NCBI RefSeq assembly: GCF_025377685.1 | Contig: NZ_JACEHK010000008.1 | Location: 186,001 to 250,000 of the forward strand | DNA length: 64,000 nt | Source of the DNA: Anaerobacillus sp. CMMVII | GTDB lineage: Bacteria; Bacillota; Bacilli; Bacillales; Anaerobacillaceae | Direction: 5' to 3' | Part shown: positions 9,565 to 18,934 of the stretch, one piece after another | How positions within the stretch are numbered: the stretch's first letter is position 1 | Layout: each line of letters opens with the position of its first letter | Notes under the pieces: model-generated | Database searches by the model: none | Told to the model about the DNA's origin: nothing | Seen by the model: the letters and a program-made list of their open reading frames with translations, nothing else | Made by a program: the position numbers and the translations under genes

Positions 9565-10095
9565 ATGCTAGAGTTTTTAGAAGTGAACAAAGAGATGGAA
9601 GCGGATATCGTCGATTTTATAACGAAAGAAACATGGCCTTTCCATGGAGTTGAAAATCCGACGGAACAATCTGTTCGCGAAAAGTTTCAAAGTGGATTGT
9701 ATACAGAAAAAGGAAATCAATCATTTTGGATAGTAAAAAACGGTGAAAAAATTGGCGTACTTCGATTATTTGATTTGGAGGACCCAACCTGCCTTTTTGA
9801 CTTACGTTTTAAGGAAAGTGCTCGTGGACAAGGGCTAGGAGCAGAGGCGGTAAAGTGGTTAACAGATTACGTATTTTCGAACTATCCAGCAATGGTAAGA
9901 ATTGAAGGGCATACAAGGAATGATAATTATGCCATGCGCAAAACGTTATTTCTTAGTAGCTATGTGAAGGAAGCTTATCATCGCAAGGCTTGGCCGCAAA
10001 ATGGTAGACTATACGATTCAGTTGGTTACGCAATGACGAGAGATGACTGGGAGAGCGGTAAAGTGACTGAGATCGATGATCCATGTAGCTTTTAA
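9565..10095 (+). CDS. GNAT family N-acetyltransferase
   Basis: 176 residues from ATG 9565. The GNAT core includes KIGVLRLFDLEDPTCLFDLR (central strands) and the acetyl-CoA loop FKESARGQGLGAEAVKWL. The C-terminal AWPQNGRLYDSVGYAMTRDD is the RimJ-like tail. It directly follows the oxidoreductase gene, so the pair may be one operon. Substrate unknown. Confidence 0.78.
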   Translation: MLEFLEVNKEMEADIVDFITKETWPFHGVENPTEQSVREKFQSGLYTEKGNQSFWIVKNGEKIGVLRLFDLEDPTCLFDLRFKESARGQGLGAEAVKWLTDYVFSNYPAMVRIEGHTRNDNYAMRKTLFLSSYVKEAYHRKAWPQNGRLYDSVGYAMTRDDWESGKVTEIDDPCSF

Positions 10096-10212
10096 CCACA
10101 CACAGCTTGGTTAAGTTGCGTTAAATAACTAGAAAAAAATCAAGATTAAGTATGGAGGGGTAACGGGCTCTTTGGAGAACTATTACATATAAGTACAAAG
10201 GAGGAGAAGGCA

Positions 10213-10370
10213 TTGGAATTTTATATGATTTTGGTTGTGTTTTTTATTTTTTTGAGCATTAGTTCAGTCTTAAATATATTACTTAAGATGACAGAAAAAA
10301 ACATTGGATTGTATCATTATTAATAAGTATAGGTTTATCATTAGCGACGGTTGCGCTATTAGGTAGTTAA
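10213..10370 (+). pseudogene. small two-helix membrane protein, frameshifted
   Basis: TTG 10213 lies behind AAAGGAGGAG. The first 29 residues (MEFYMILVVFFIFLSISSVL and on to KMTEK) form one membrane helix. At a run of seven A (10295-10301) the frame breaks. One more A continues as KKHWIVSLLISIGLSLATV with a second helix and stop at 10370, giving a 52-residue protein. No family is recognised. The strong ribosome binding site and the two helices argue that it is real. Confidence 0.5.
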
Positions 10371-10459
10371 GAAGTACTAATTTATTTTTCTAAAATAGGA
10401 AACTTTATTAATGTTGAAACGTAGAATCATTGGGAGTATATTAGGGTACTAAACAAAAT

Positions 10460-10640
10460 GGCTGTTTTCGTAGAGTTTGTGGCCTTTAGTTCGTCTTTTG
10501 AGAATAAATAAGCTTTTTGGGACAAATTAATTTGTCCCAATGGCTTATTTATTCTCAAAAGCTTCACGCAAAGCGTGAAAAACCAAGCATTCGCTTGGTT
10601 ACGACCTAAAAGAATTAGCAACAATCTTTTAGAAAATAGC
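10460..10640 (+). repeat. family R repeat, copy 1 (three hairpins in a terminal stem)
   Basis: About 181 bp. After a left end GGCTGTTTTCGTAGAGTTTG come a long hairpin (TTTTGAGAATAAATAAGC ... GCTTATTTATTCTCAAAA), a short one (TTCACGCAAAGCGTGAA) and a third (AACCAAGCATTCGCTTGGTT), then ACGACCTAAAAG, which pairs with the left CTTTAGTTCGT. Copies 2 to 4 have the same order. It fills most of the gene-free interval 10371-10697. Confidence 0.85.
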
Positions 10641-10697
10641 AAAAAATAGCTAGCTACTGCAAATGGCTTAGTAATTGCAAGAAGAAGGGAGAAGAAA

Positions 10698-11600
10698 ATG
10701 ACGTTAGTATTAAACGGTATTAAAAAGAAGTTTGAGAATGACTATGCTGTTAATGATATATCTCTTCAAGTAGCACGGGGAGAAATGTTTGGGATGCTAG
10801 GGGCAAATGGAGCAGGTAAGACTACTTCCTTTCGGATGATTCTCGGGCTACTTGATCCAACAGAAGGATCTGTTACTTGGGATGGAGAACGGATCACTTA
10901 TAAACGCACTCATTTAGTCGGATATTTACCAGAAGAACGAGGGCTATTTCCGAAACTGACTGTAAAAGAACAGCTAATCTATTTAATGAGATTAAAAGGT
11001 ATGAATAAGCCTGAGATTATCAAAGAAATGCGCAATTGGCTTGAGCGCTTTCAAGTCCCAGAATATGAAAATAAGAAAGTTGAAGAACTATCCAAAGGGA
11101 ATCAACAAAAAATTCAATTTATGGCTGCAGTTTTACATAAACCGGAACTACTAATACTAGATGAGCCTTTTAGCGGACTTGACCCTGTCAATTCGGATAT
11201 GTTAAAGAAAGCGGTGCTTGACCTTCAGCGGGAAGGGACGACAATTGTTTTCTCTAGTCATCAAATGAGAAATGTAGAAGAACTATGTGAAGATCTACTT
11301 ATGTTAAAAAAGGGGAAACCGGTGCTTCATGGAAGTTTAAGAGAAATTAAACGTTCATACGGTATGAAAAGTATTAGTATCCGTGCTGATTACGACTTAG
11401 ACTTTCTAAAGGCGGTAAATGGTGTCTTATCATTGGAAAAATCCAAGGACGGCGCAACTGTGAAAGTGGAAAACGAAAAGGTGGCAGAAGATGTTTTTCG
11501 AATGATTATGGAAAAAGGTTTTGTTCGGAAGTTTGAAGTCGAAGAGCCTTCTTTACATGACATTTTCATCGATAAAGTTGGGGGTGACGCTGATGAATAA
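10698..11600 (+). CDS. ABC transporter ATP-binding protein, NatA/YhaQ type
   Basis: 300-residue ATPase of an ABC-2 exporter. Walker A is GANGAGKTT (about residue 34), the Q-loop region is GYLPEERGLFPKLTV, the signature is ELSKGNQQK, Walker B is LLILDEPFSGLD, and the switch His is in FSSHQM. The C-terminal 90 residues form the extra domain seen in YhaQ and NatA. It overlaps the permease gene by 8 nt, so the two are translationally coupled. By homology the pair exports ions or small toxic compounds; the substrate is not known here. Confidence 0.88.
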   Translation: MTLVLNGIKKKFENDYAVNDISLQVARGEMFGMLGANGAGKTTSFRMILGLLDPTEGSVTWDGERITYKRTHLVGYLPEERGLFPKLTVKEQLIYLMRLKGMNKPEIIKEMRNWLERFQVPEYENKKVEELSKGNQQKIQFMAAVLHKPELLILDEPFSGLDPVNSDMLKKAVLDLQREGTTIVFSSHQMRNVEELCEDLLMLKKGKPVLHGSLREIKRSYGMKSISIRADYDLDFLKAVNGVLSLEKSKDGATVKVENEKVAEDVFRMIMEKGFVRKFEVEEPSLHDIFIDKVGGDADE

Positions 11601-12896
11601 TTTCTGGATAACAGTCGCTCATACGGCAGGAAAAAGACTTAAATCAAAAGCCTTTATGTGGTCCACCATTATTATCTGTGTCATAGTAATTGGATTAATG
11701 AATATCGAAAACATCGTGAATGTTTTTTCAGGGAACGATGAAAAAGGTGAAAAAACGACTGTTGCAGTTGTAAGTGAAATAGAAAACTCCGAACTTGCAG
11801 AAATGCTGATTTCATTTGAAGAAAGTGAATTTGACTATCTGAAGTATACTGATGGAGACACAAATTCAGCTAAAGAAGCAGCAGAAGAGGGGACATTTGA
11901 TTTTGTACTTGCCTTATCTGGAGACATTTTACACCTAGAAGCCGAACTGTTTGGTGCAGGTACAGATTTTATGTTGGGGCAACATGTTAGAATGGATATT
12001 CAACGGATGAAGGAGACTTTAGTTACGAATGAACTTGGATTAAATCAAGAGGAACTAGCCATGATTTACAATCCAATCACATTTCGGGAATTACCTCTTA
12101 CTGAAAATGGAGAAGTGAAAACAGAGGAAAGCCATATGCAATCTTATTGGATGGTTTATGGTCTTGTATTTGCAATCTATATGATTATTATCTTATTTGG
12201 TTCGATGATTGCTACTGAGGTAGCAACAGAAAAATCCTCTAGGGTAATGGAACTTATTGTCTCAAGTGTTAACCCAGTAACACAAATGTTTGGGAAAATC
12301 ATCGGGATAGGGATTTCAGGATTCGTTAATATTTTGTGTATTGTAGCTGCGGCTATTGTTGGTTATAAGATTAGTGGTGCGGATTACCTCGACACGATGC
12401 TTCGTGACGTAATTGACTTGTCTCTGTTAGGGTATGCCATTCTGCTTATTATTTTAGGATATATTTTATACGGTGGAGTAGCAGCAATGCTAGGGGCTCT
12501 AGTAAGTCGCGCAGAAGAAGTGAACCAAGCGCTACAGCCATTAATTTTTCTGGCGATGATCGCATTTTTCATCTCAATGTTTGGCCTTAATGTACCAGAG
12601 GCAACCTTCATAAAGGTACTATCTTATATACCTTTCTTTACGCCACAGTTGTTATTCCTTCGAATGGGAATGACTACGGTACCAACTTGGGAGATTTTTG
12701 TCATTCTTAGTATTCTCATTGTTAGTGCCTTTTGATTAATGTATTGGCTGCACGCATCTATAAAGGCGGAGTGCTCATGTATGGAACGTTTTCACTTAAA
12801 GGCAGTATTAAGCAGGCCCTAAGATTAGGTAAAAAGAAATTTAATAGACATTTGTTCTTAGTTCCCCAGAATTACTTTAGGGGACTATTTTTTTAG
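11593..12896 (+). pseudogene. ABC-2 type permease, NatB/YhaP type, frameshifted near the end
   Basis: Partner of the preceding ATPase. ATG 11593 begins MNNFWITVAHTAGKRLKSKA, followed by helix 1, a large extracytoplasmic domain (about residues 50-190), and five more helices with EVATEKSSRVMELIVSSVNP, the conserved ABC-2 loop. At a run of four T (12730-12733) the frame ends early. With one more T the protein continues LINVLAARIYKGGVLMYGTF and KGSIKQALRLGKKK, the normal family C-terminus. The end is uncertain because the restored frame runs into the terminator. It is probably functional if the base loss is an error. Confidence 0.8.
12858..12894 (+). terminator. rho-independent terminator of the ABC exporter operon
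   Basis: AGTTCCCC pairs with GGGGACT around a 12-nt loop, followed by T7. Confidence 0.8.
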
Positions 12897-12921
12897 CCCG
12901 TCATCATTATTGAAGCATGGG

Positions 12922-13088
12922 TCATTGTTTTTAGGTCGTCTTTTGAGAAGAAATAAGCCGGTGGGACAAATAAATTGGTCCCACCGGCTTATTTTTTTCT
13001 CAAAAGCTTCACGCACAGCGTGAATCACCAAGCATTCGCTTGGTGATTACCTAAAAGCTAGTAGCAAAAGTCTTTTAGAAAAGAGCGT
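12922..13088 (+). repeat. family R repeat, copy 2
   Basis: Left end lost. TTAGGT (12931-12936) pairs with ACCTAA (13049-13054). Inside are hairpin 1 (TTTTGAGAAGAAATAAGCCG with its complement ending near 13005), hairpin 2 (13008-13024, TTCACGCACAGCGTGAA) and hairpin 3 (13024-13047, ATCACCAAGC/GCTTGGTGAT). Hairpins 1 and 3 differ from the other copies by paired changes that keep complementarity. It fills the gap before 13215. Confidence 0.85.
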
Positions 13089-13214
13089 TTCAAAAAAAAA
13101 ATTAACAACTATTGCCACATGTACCTAATTAGAATAAAATCTAATTAGATACATGTAAAAGTAGTGTAATGTAAATTCAAAAACATATTTAATATAATTG
13201 AAGGGGGAAATCAA

Positions 13215-13726
13215 TTGAACAGTGTTAATGATTATTTCACTAAAATTTTATCCATGGAAGATGACCTTAAACTCGTCCAAGACTTATGTGAAAGATGTAC
13301 AGATTATTATGAGCATTGTGAACAAAGACCAACACCTAGTACAGCAGCTGAAGATATATTTACGGAATTCCCCCCCGGGAAAACACTTGAAGATAAATAT
13401 GTAATTGGGATTTTAATAAAGAAAATAAATTAGTCGGATTAATAGAAGGAGTAAAAAATTACCCTGATGGTTCCTGGTTTATGGGGCTTATGTTTATCGA
13501 TCCTTTTTATCGAAATACCGGTTTAGGTGAAACCATATTTACTAACTTTAAAGATTGGGTACAAAATTCAAATTTGAAAGAGATACAATTAGGAGTTTTA
13601 ATTGAAAATAAAAAAGCATTCAAGTTTTGGAAAAAGCTCGGTTTTCAAGAGTTTAAAAGAATAGAAAATTATCAAATTGGCGATAACGAGACAACAGTTA
13701 TCGCGATGAAGTTGGAATTAATTTAA
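13215..13726 (+). pseudogene. GNAT acetyltransferase, frameshifted in the middle
   Basis: TTG 13215 lies behind AAGGGGG. The first half (DYFTKILSMEDDLKLVQDLC, then EFPPGKTLEDKYVIGI) ends early at a TTTT run (13411-13414). One extra T continues FNKENKLVGLIEGVKNYPDG and then the second half FIDPFYRNTGLGETIFTNF, the acetyl-CoA loop, and NKKAFKFWKKLGFQEF. The restored protein of about 170 residues is a complete GNAT enzyme of unknown substrate. It lies next to an R repeat. Confidence 0.75.
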
Positions 13727-13765
13727 TTCTATGAAACTGAAATCGCAGAAAAAAATCGTTAGAAA

Positions 13766-13802
13766 TAGAAAAGGCTAACGGTGAAAATAAAAGTTAGCCT
13801 TC
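13766..13802. terminator. bidirectional terminator
   Basis: AAGGCTAAC and GTTAGCCTT around a 13-nt A-rich loop, between converging genes. It serves the GNAT gene on the plus strand and the MFS gene on the minus strand. Confidence 0.75.
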
Positions 13803-14987
13803 AATTTTTTCAATTTTCCGCAGTTTCTCCATTGAAAAAATTCCTACTATCGGCCCGATGCTAAGAAAAGCAAATACCCACTCCCAGCCAACTATCGCTT
13901 GAAGAAAAGGTAGTGCCTGGATTGTGATAATTGTAATGGCAAAACCGATACACATTTGAAACGTTAACGCAGTTCCTACATATTCTACCTCAGCAAATTC
14001 GGAAACCGCTGCAGAAAATTGTGCTGAATCGGCAATTACAAAAATCCCCCAAATGAATGCAACCAAAAGAGTTAGCCAAACCATTTTTCCGAATGTAAAG
14101 CCAATCAAAAGCGCACACAAACTGCTACCTACTAGGGCAATCATTGTTAGTTGGGCTCTGCCAATTTTATCAGCGACAAAACCGCCAACAACTGAACCAA
14201 TCGCCCCGGCGACACCAATCGCGATAAATGCAGCCAGTGCACTATACCAAGGGGATATTTCTGGGGAGTTTACTAAAAAACTTGCAGTAAGAAAAGCAGG
14301 TAACCATGTCCACATCGCATAAAGCTCCCACATATGTCCGAAATAACCGTAGTTTGCTAGCATGACTGGTTTATTCTTTACGACTTTCCTAAGCAGCATA
14401 AATGAAAAGATCGTTTTCTTTGCAGTAGTTGGTGCGTCTGTAACAAAATAATGCATAATCGTTGCTGCAAAAATGGCTAAACAAGAGCTTATCATAATAA
14501 TGAATTTCCAACTTACTGTTTCTAAAAAAACGATAATAAAATGAGGTAATGCAGATCCAAGCGTTAGTGCAGCTATTAATATACCAATTGCTAAACCTCG
14601 ATTTTTCGGGAACCATTGAGCGAGTATTTTCACAGCGATAGGATAAATGCCAGCAAGTGTAAAACCTGTTAATAGTCGTAGTGAAATACCTATAAAGGCT
14701 GATCCAGAAAATAGAATGAGTAAATTAAAAAAGGCACCAGAAAGAGCAGAAACGACAAAGATTTTTCTTGGGTTAAATCGATCAGCAATCCCAAAATAGG
14801 AGCTAACCAACGCACCGACGATAAAACCTAATGGTACAGATGAAGAAACGAAAGCTTCGGTAGAATTTGATAACCCCCAGATTACCTTAAGTTCTGGGAG
14901 AATGACAGATGCACTGAACCATATTGATAGGGCAAATAATTGACTTAATGAAATCCAAAATAAAGCTTTCCAACGTCCTTGTTTCAC
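13794..14987 (-). CDS. MFS transporter
   Basis: About 397-residue major facilitator with 12 predicted helices. The loop 2-3 signature region is SYFGIADRFNPRKIF, the second-half equivalent is GGFVADKIGRAQL, and LLTGFTLAGIYPIAVKI is a typical helix 4. It is closest in feel to drug or organic-anion permeases of the CynX/NimT type, but the substrate is not evident. GTG 14987 is preferred over ATG 14993 because AGAGGTG would overlap the latter. No neighbour suggests a pathway. Confidence 0.8.
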   Translation of the reverse strand: MKQGRWKALFWISLSQLFALSIWFSASVILPELKVIWGLSNSTEAFVSSSVPLGFIVGALVSSYFGIADRFNPRKIFVVSALSGAFFNLLILFSGSAFIGISLRLLTGFTLAGIYPIAVKILAQWFPKNRGLAIGILIAALTLGSALPHFIIVFLETVSWKFIIMISSCLAIFAATIMHYFVTDAPTTAKKTIFSFMLLRKVVKNKPVMLANYGYFGHMWELYAMWTWLPAFLTASFLVNSPEISPWYSALAAFIAIGVAGAIGSVVGGFVADKIGRAQLTMIALVGSSLCALLIGFTFGKMVWLTLLVAFIWGIFVIADSAQFSAAVSEFAEVEYVGTALTFQMCIGFAITIITIQALPFLQAIVGWEWVFAFLSIGPIVGIFSMEKLRKIEKIEG

Positions 14988-15148
14988 AGTCATCCACCTC
15001 TCGCTACCATCATATCAAAATCGAGAAACAATTGTCTTCATTCTAAAAAATAGTGCCAAAAAACTGAAGGAATATGTGCTAAAATAAGTATGGGCAATTT
15101 TACCAAATTGATTTTTTTATGTATATTGTGATATATGGAGGGGTGCTA

Positions 15149-16104
15149 ATGGGAAAACGAATAGTCATTATCACTGGTGCAAATTCTGGAATAGGAAAAG
15201 CAGCAGCCATTAAGTTTGCAAAAGAAGGTTATCGTGTCATCATGGCTTGTCGCAATATTGAAAGAAGTAAAAACGCTCAGGAGGAGATTATTGCGGTCTC
15301 TAATAGTGGTCACGTTGAGTTGATGGAGCTTGATGTTTCTTCGTTTACCTCTATTCGTCATTTTTGTTCAGATTTCAAAAATAATTATGAAAAGCTAGAC
15401 ATCTTAATTCATAATGCGGCTTATTTTAACCATGGCGAGAAAACTATCAATTTAGTGATGACCAGATTGAATTAACCTTTGCAACCAATACTTTTGGACC
15501 GTTCTTAATGACACAGTTGCTCGTTGATCATCTAGCTAAATCAGAGGACCCAAGAATTTTGAACGCCTGTACGACAAATATCCGATATTTCTTTGATCCA
15601 AAACGAAAAATTGAGTTTGATAACCTGCAAGGTGAATTGAAACATACAAAGCCCTATAGTGTTTACGTTAATTATGGTAACTCGAAAATGGCCTTGTTAA
15701 TGTTAACATTTAAAATGGCAGAAGAGTTAAAGGATGTTGGGATAAAGGTGAATGCAGTACAAATTCCGGCAATTAAGATTTCTAAAGATACGTTGAAAAA
15801 ATTAACACCAATGTATCGAATGATTGCTACCGTACAAACCTTTTTCAGTGATTCGCAAGAGTCAATGGGAGATACGTATTTTCATATAACGACATCAGAA
15901 GAATTTAAAGATGTGACTGGAAAACTTATTAATGATAAACGAGAAATTGTTCGTCGTTCTCATTATGGATCGGGTGTTGGTGACGTGATAAAACAATTCC
16001 GTGACCAAGGTGTTTATCCTAGGTATGCTGATAGTCAGGAGATTATCGAGCAAGTCTGGGAGTTGAGCAAAAAATTAACAGCTAGTGAGATCATACTTTC
16101 TTAA
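15149..16104 (+). pseudogene. short-chain dehydrogenase/reductase, frameshifted
   Basis: ATG 15149 lies behind GGAGGGG. The Rossmann NAD(P) motif is ITGANSGIGKAAAIKFAKEG, followed by MACRN and LDILIHNAAYFNHG. The frame breaks in GAAAACTATC (15440-15448). One added base gives YQFSDDQIELTFATNTFGPF and joins the second piece, which has the active-site Tyr in YGNSKMALLMLTFKMA. The assembled protein is about 318 residues, long for an SDR because of a C-terminal extension (GVYPRYADSQEIIEQVWELS), as in retinol-dehydrogenase-like Bacillus SDRs. Substrate unknown. Confidence 0.78.
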
Positions 16105-16105
16105 C

Positions 16106-16138
16106 TGACGCTTAGGACATTCTGAGCGTTTTTCTTAG
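16106..16138 (+). terminator. rho-independent terminator
   Basis: GACGCTTAGGA and TTCTGAGCGTT form a short imperfect stem, followed by T-rich sequence after the SDR gene. Confidence 0.6.
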
Positions 16139-16319
16139 GTTAATAAATGAAATCTTACCAAGACGAATCCTCCAAAAAAATTTCAAAGCCATTTGGATAA
16201 ACTTGAAAATCTACAACATAGAGTAATGTTTCAATCAAAATAGGTATAATATCTCCTTTTGGAAAAATACTATAAATTGCTTTATTAATTTTATAAATTG
16301 TAAAGTGAGAGTGAGAAAT

Positions 16320-17039
16320 GTGGAAAATAAAACCAAAGTCATTTTATATGAGAGTTTGATGTTTATCTTGGTAGCATTCTCTATTGTTTTTATTTGGCTA
16401 GAAAATGACATCGTCATCCTATTAGATAAAGTTATCTGGTTTATCTTTGTATTTGATTTTTCATTTCGCTTATATAAAAGTGAGAGTAAGTGGGGCTACA
16501 TAAAAAGTAATCCATTTGATTTAATTGCTATTGTTCCTTTTGATGCAATTTTTAGGCTAGCGAGACTTGCAAGACTGTTTCGGATCATTCGGTTATTTTC
16601 GATCGGTATCCATTACCTCAAACCTTTTTATGGAATATTGAAAACGAATGGTTTGGATAAGATTATCGCTGTTACCTTTTGTTTGATATTTATCTTATCA
16701 ATTCCTATTCAGTTTTTAGAGCCAAATATTAATACTTATCAAGATGCATTGTGGTGGAGTATTGTGACAAGTACAACTGTTGGTTATGGTGATATTTCCC
16801 CACAAACAATTGGTGGGAGAATAATTGCGGTCCTTTTAATGATCTTTGGGATCGGCTTAATCGGGATGATTACAGGATCAATTGCTACATATTTTATAAA
16901 AGGTGATGAGGAAAATAATAAGATTGTTTTTTTGAAAAATGAACTAAGCAGAATCAATGAATTAACAAATAGTGATATTGATGTTTTAATTAAAACATTA
17001 GAAAGTTTTAAACATAGAGAAAGTGAGCAGGTACGATGA
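16320..17039 (+). CDS. voltage-gated-type potassium channel
   Basis: Six-helix K+ channel of about 239 residues. Helices 1-3 run to about residue 70. An S4-like segment RLARLARLFRIIRLFSIGI carries regularly spaced arginines. The pore helix and filter are SIVTSTTVGYGDISP (about residue 150), and the last helix is LLMIFGIGLIGMITGSIATY. A short cytoplasmic tail follows with no RCK domain. GTG 16320 is chosen for its spacing from GAGAGTGAG. The stop overlaps the ATG of the next small gene (ATGA), so the two are co-translated. Confidence 0.85.
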   Translation: MENKTKVILYESLMFILVAFSIVFIWLENDIVILLDKVIWFIFVFDFSFRLYKSESKWGYIKSNPFDLIAIVPFDAIFRLARLARLFRIIRLFSIGIHYLKPFYGILKTNGLDKIIAVTFCLIFILSIPIQFLEPNINTYQDALWWSIVTSTTVGYGDISPQTIGGRIIAVLLMIFGIGLIGMITGSIATYFIKGDEENNKIVFLKNELSRINELTNSDIDVLIKTLESFKHRESEQVR

Positions 17040-17322
17040 GTAACAAGGAAATCCTTGTTGCAGGCATGGTTATCTTTGTTCTTACTTTTGGCCTTGTCAT
17101 ATTTGAGGAAAAATTGAATGACAGTCAAATGGTTAAGCAATTTATTCTAATGAACAATCATGAAGAAATTATCAACGTCGAAAAGATTATCTTAAAAACA
17201 GTGGGAAAACAAAATATTATGTTGAAACAATCAATGATAATTATGAAGTGATTTATAAAAGAAACATTCTATTTTTATTTGGCAATATAGAAGAAATTAG
17301 AAGTACTAAACACAAGATATAG
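17036..17322 (+). pseudogene. small membrane protein coupled to the K+ channel, frameshifted
   Basis: The ATG overlaps the channel stop (ATGA). One N-terminal helix (ILVAGMVIFVLTFGLVIF) is followed by a polar domain. Near 17217 (AATATTATG) one T appears to be missing. Restored, the protein reads YVETINDNYEVIYKRNILFL then GNIEEIRSTKHKI and stops at 17322, about 95 residues. No family is recognised. Tight coupling suggests a partner or modulator of the channel, which is inference. Confidence 0.55.
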
Positions 17323-17324
17323 TT

Positions 17325-17358
17325 AACGGCATGTCACAATTGGACATGCCGTTTTTTT
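17325..17358. terminator. rho-independent terminator between converging genes
   Basis: AACGGCATGTC and GACATGCCGTT around ACAATTG, followed by T8. Confidence 0.9.
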
Positions 17359-17783
17359 TATATTTGACGTACAAACGCATAAGATGTTTTTTTGTATTCC
17401 ATCTTTTCTTCGTAAAATCGGTGGGCATTTTTACGTTGAAGTCCTGAGGATAGTGCGACCGAATGACAGCCTTCATCATTCGCTAATTGATGAATAAAGG
17501 ATAAAAGCTCTTCACCGTACCCTTTTGACCGTTCTGTTTCTTTAGTAACCAAATCATACACATAGATGTGCTTCAAGTTATAGAAGTTTACTAATTGTGC
17601 AATTCCCGCTAAGGCTACGATCGTTTCATTTACATACAAGGCAAACATTCGGTACCCTTTAGGAACCATGGCATTAAGCAATTGGAGATAGTCTTCTTCT
17701 GAAAGATGCGTTCGTAATTCGTGCATCACGGGATAGGCTTCTAACCATTGTTGTTCAGATGTTAATTGTTTTACAATCATCAT
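17358..17783 (-). CDS. GNAT family N-acetyltransferase
   Basis: 141 residues. The core strand VNETIVALAGIAQLVNFYN is followed by the acetyl-CoA loop KETERSKGYGEELLSFIHQL and a C-terminal HRFYEEKMEYKKTSYAFVR. The start ATG 17783 is 6 nt behind GGAGG. This is a compact GNAT of the PA4866/YkkB-like size class with unknown substrate. Confidence 0.78.
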   Translation of the reverse strand: MMIVKQLTSEQQWLEAYPVMHELRTHLSEEDYLQLLNAMVPKGYRMFALYVNETIVALAGIAQLVNFYNLKHIYVYDLVTKETERSKGYGEELLSFIHQLANDEGCHSVALSSGLQRKNAHRFYEEKMEYKKTSYAFVRQI

Positions 17784-17917
17784 TTATTCCTCCTCAAGCG
17801 TTGTATATATTCTAATTTACCGCTATATCGTTTCAGAAGAAAGGATAATTTTATCATGAGTTATAAATGGAACATTATGTTAAACTAGTACTAGTAAATA
17901 GGTAAAGGGGAGAAATG

Positions 17918-18373
17918 ATGTCTAACACTACTTTAAATAATTATAAGAAAACGATTGAGTATTTGTTGACTTTAAAAGGAGTGCCTCAAGAAACATTACT
18001 TATTCCAATACATGCAGACAAATGGTCTGTTAGAGAAATCATTGGCCATCTTTTCTACTGGGATAAGTTTATTTTAGAGCAAATGGTGCCAAAGATTTGT
18101 AAGGAGGCGAAACTCCCACCATTTCCTGATCATGATGAATACAATACAAAAGCGATAAATTACATAACGAAATTTCAAACAACTAGTGACTTAATTGATG
18201 AATTTGCTTCAACAAGAGAGACATTATGTAATAAAATTGCTTCTGTCTCACCTGAGTTTAAATTTACAATTGGAAAAGGGAAAAGACAGTTTACTACTGA
18301 CAGCTTCTTAAAAATGTTTGTAAAACATGATGTTCACCACTTGAAACAAATTCAAGAATTTTTGAAGGGATAA
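17918..18373 (+). CDS. DinB-like four-helix-bundle protein
   Basis: About 151 residues of the DinB/YfiT superfamily. These are metal-binding four-helix proteins, often thiol-dependent transferases in Bacillus. Candidate metal His residues are in IIGHLFYWDKF and in the C-terminal KHDVHHLKQIQEF. The second of two adjacent ATG codons fits the spacing from AGGGGAG better. A GNAT gene starts 5 nt after the stop, so they are likely co-transcribed. Confidence 0.8.
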   Translation: MSNTTLNNYKKTIEYLLTLKGVPQETLLIPIHADKWSVREIIGHLFYWDKFILEQMVPKICKEAKLPPFPDHDEYNTKAINYITKFQTTSDLIDEFASTRETLCNKIASVSPEFKFTIGKGKRQFTTDSFLKMFVKHDVHHLKQIQEFLKG

Positions 18374-18378
18374 TCCTT

Positions 18379-18885
18379 ATGGAAATCTTACTTGAGAGAT
18401 TAACAGAGAATAATGCTGAGAAATTGTTTCAATTTGAGCAGGAAAATCGCGTGTTTTTTGAAACGATGGTCCCAAGTCGGGGTGATGAGTATTATCTTTA
18501 CGAAACATTTCTTAATAGACATCATGAAATACTAGAAGAGCAAAAAATCGGGAGTTGCCAATTTTATTTAATAATGGACTGCACAGGTTTGATACTAGGT
18601 AGAGTGAATCTAGTAGGTATCGACCGTGAAAATGTTTCTGCCCATATAGGTTACCGTGTTGGGGAACGGTATTTAGGGAAAGGTGTGGCAAAACAGGCAG
18701 TAGCAAAAATGCTAGAAGAAGCCAAGAACCAGCAGCTACGAACAATTTATGCAAAAACAACGAGTAACAATCTTGCCTCGCAAAAAGTATTGAAAAAAAA
18801 CTCTTTTCAACTCATTTCGAAAGATCAAAAAGAAGTAGAGTTTAATGGGGAAATGATCCAATTTTTCCATTACCAATGGAAGTAA
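18379..18885 (+). CDS. GNAT acetyltransferase, RimJ type
   Basis: 168 residues. The N-terminus MEILLERLTENNAEKLFQFE is typical of ribosomal-protein-type acetyltransferases. The central strand is LILGRVNLVGIDRENVSAHI, the acetyl-CoA loop is VGERYLGKGVAKQAVAKML, and NNLASQKVLKKNSFQL completes the domain. It starts 5 nt after the DinB-like gene and ends at a bidirectional terminator. Confidence 0.82.
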   Translation: MEILLERLTENNAEKLFQFEQENRVFFETMVPSRGDEYYLYETFLNRHHEILEEQKIGSCQFYLIMDCTGLILGRVNLVGIDRENVSAHIGYRVGERYLGKGVAKQAVAKMLEEAKNQQLRTIYAKTTSNNLASQKVLKKNSFQLISKDQKEVEFNGEMIQFFHYQWK

Positions 18886-18889
18886 TGGG

Positions 18890-18934
18890 AAAGCAGTACA
18901 AGTGGTTTTTTAGCCAGTTGTACTGCTTTTTTTA
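18890..18934. terminator. bidirectional terminator
   Basis: AAAGCAGTACAA and TTGTACTGCTTT around a 14-nt loop with flanking T and A runs, between converging genes. Confidence 0.9.

Noticed and set aside
10496-10620. R repeat as a tRNA or tRNA-like gene
   Set aside because: Although cloverleaf-like, the first hairpin is far too long, and there is no anticodon arm, T-loop GTTCGA motif or CCA end.
10427-10642. 71-residue minus-strand open frame over repeat copy 1
   Set aside because: It lies entirely in a hairpin-rich repeat and has no ribosome binding site; the frame is a by-product of the palindromes.
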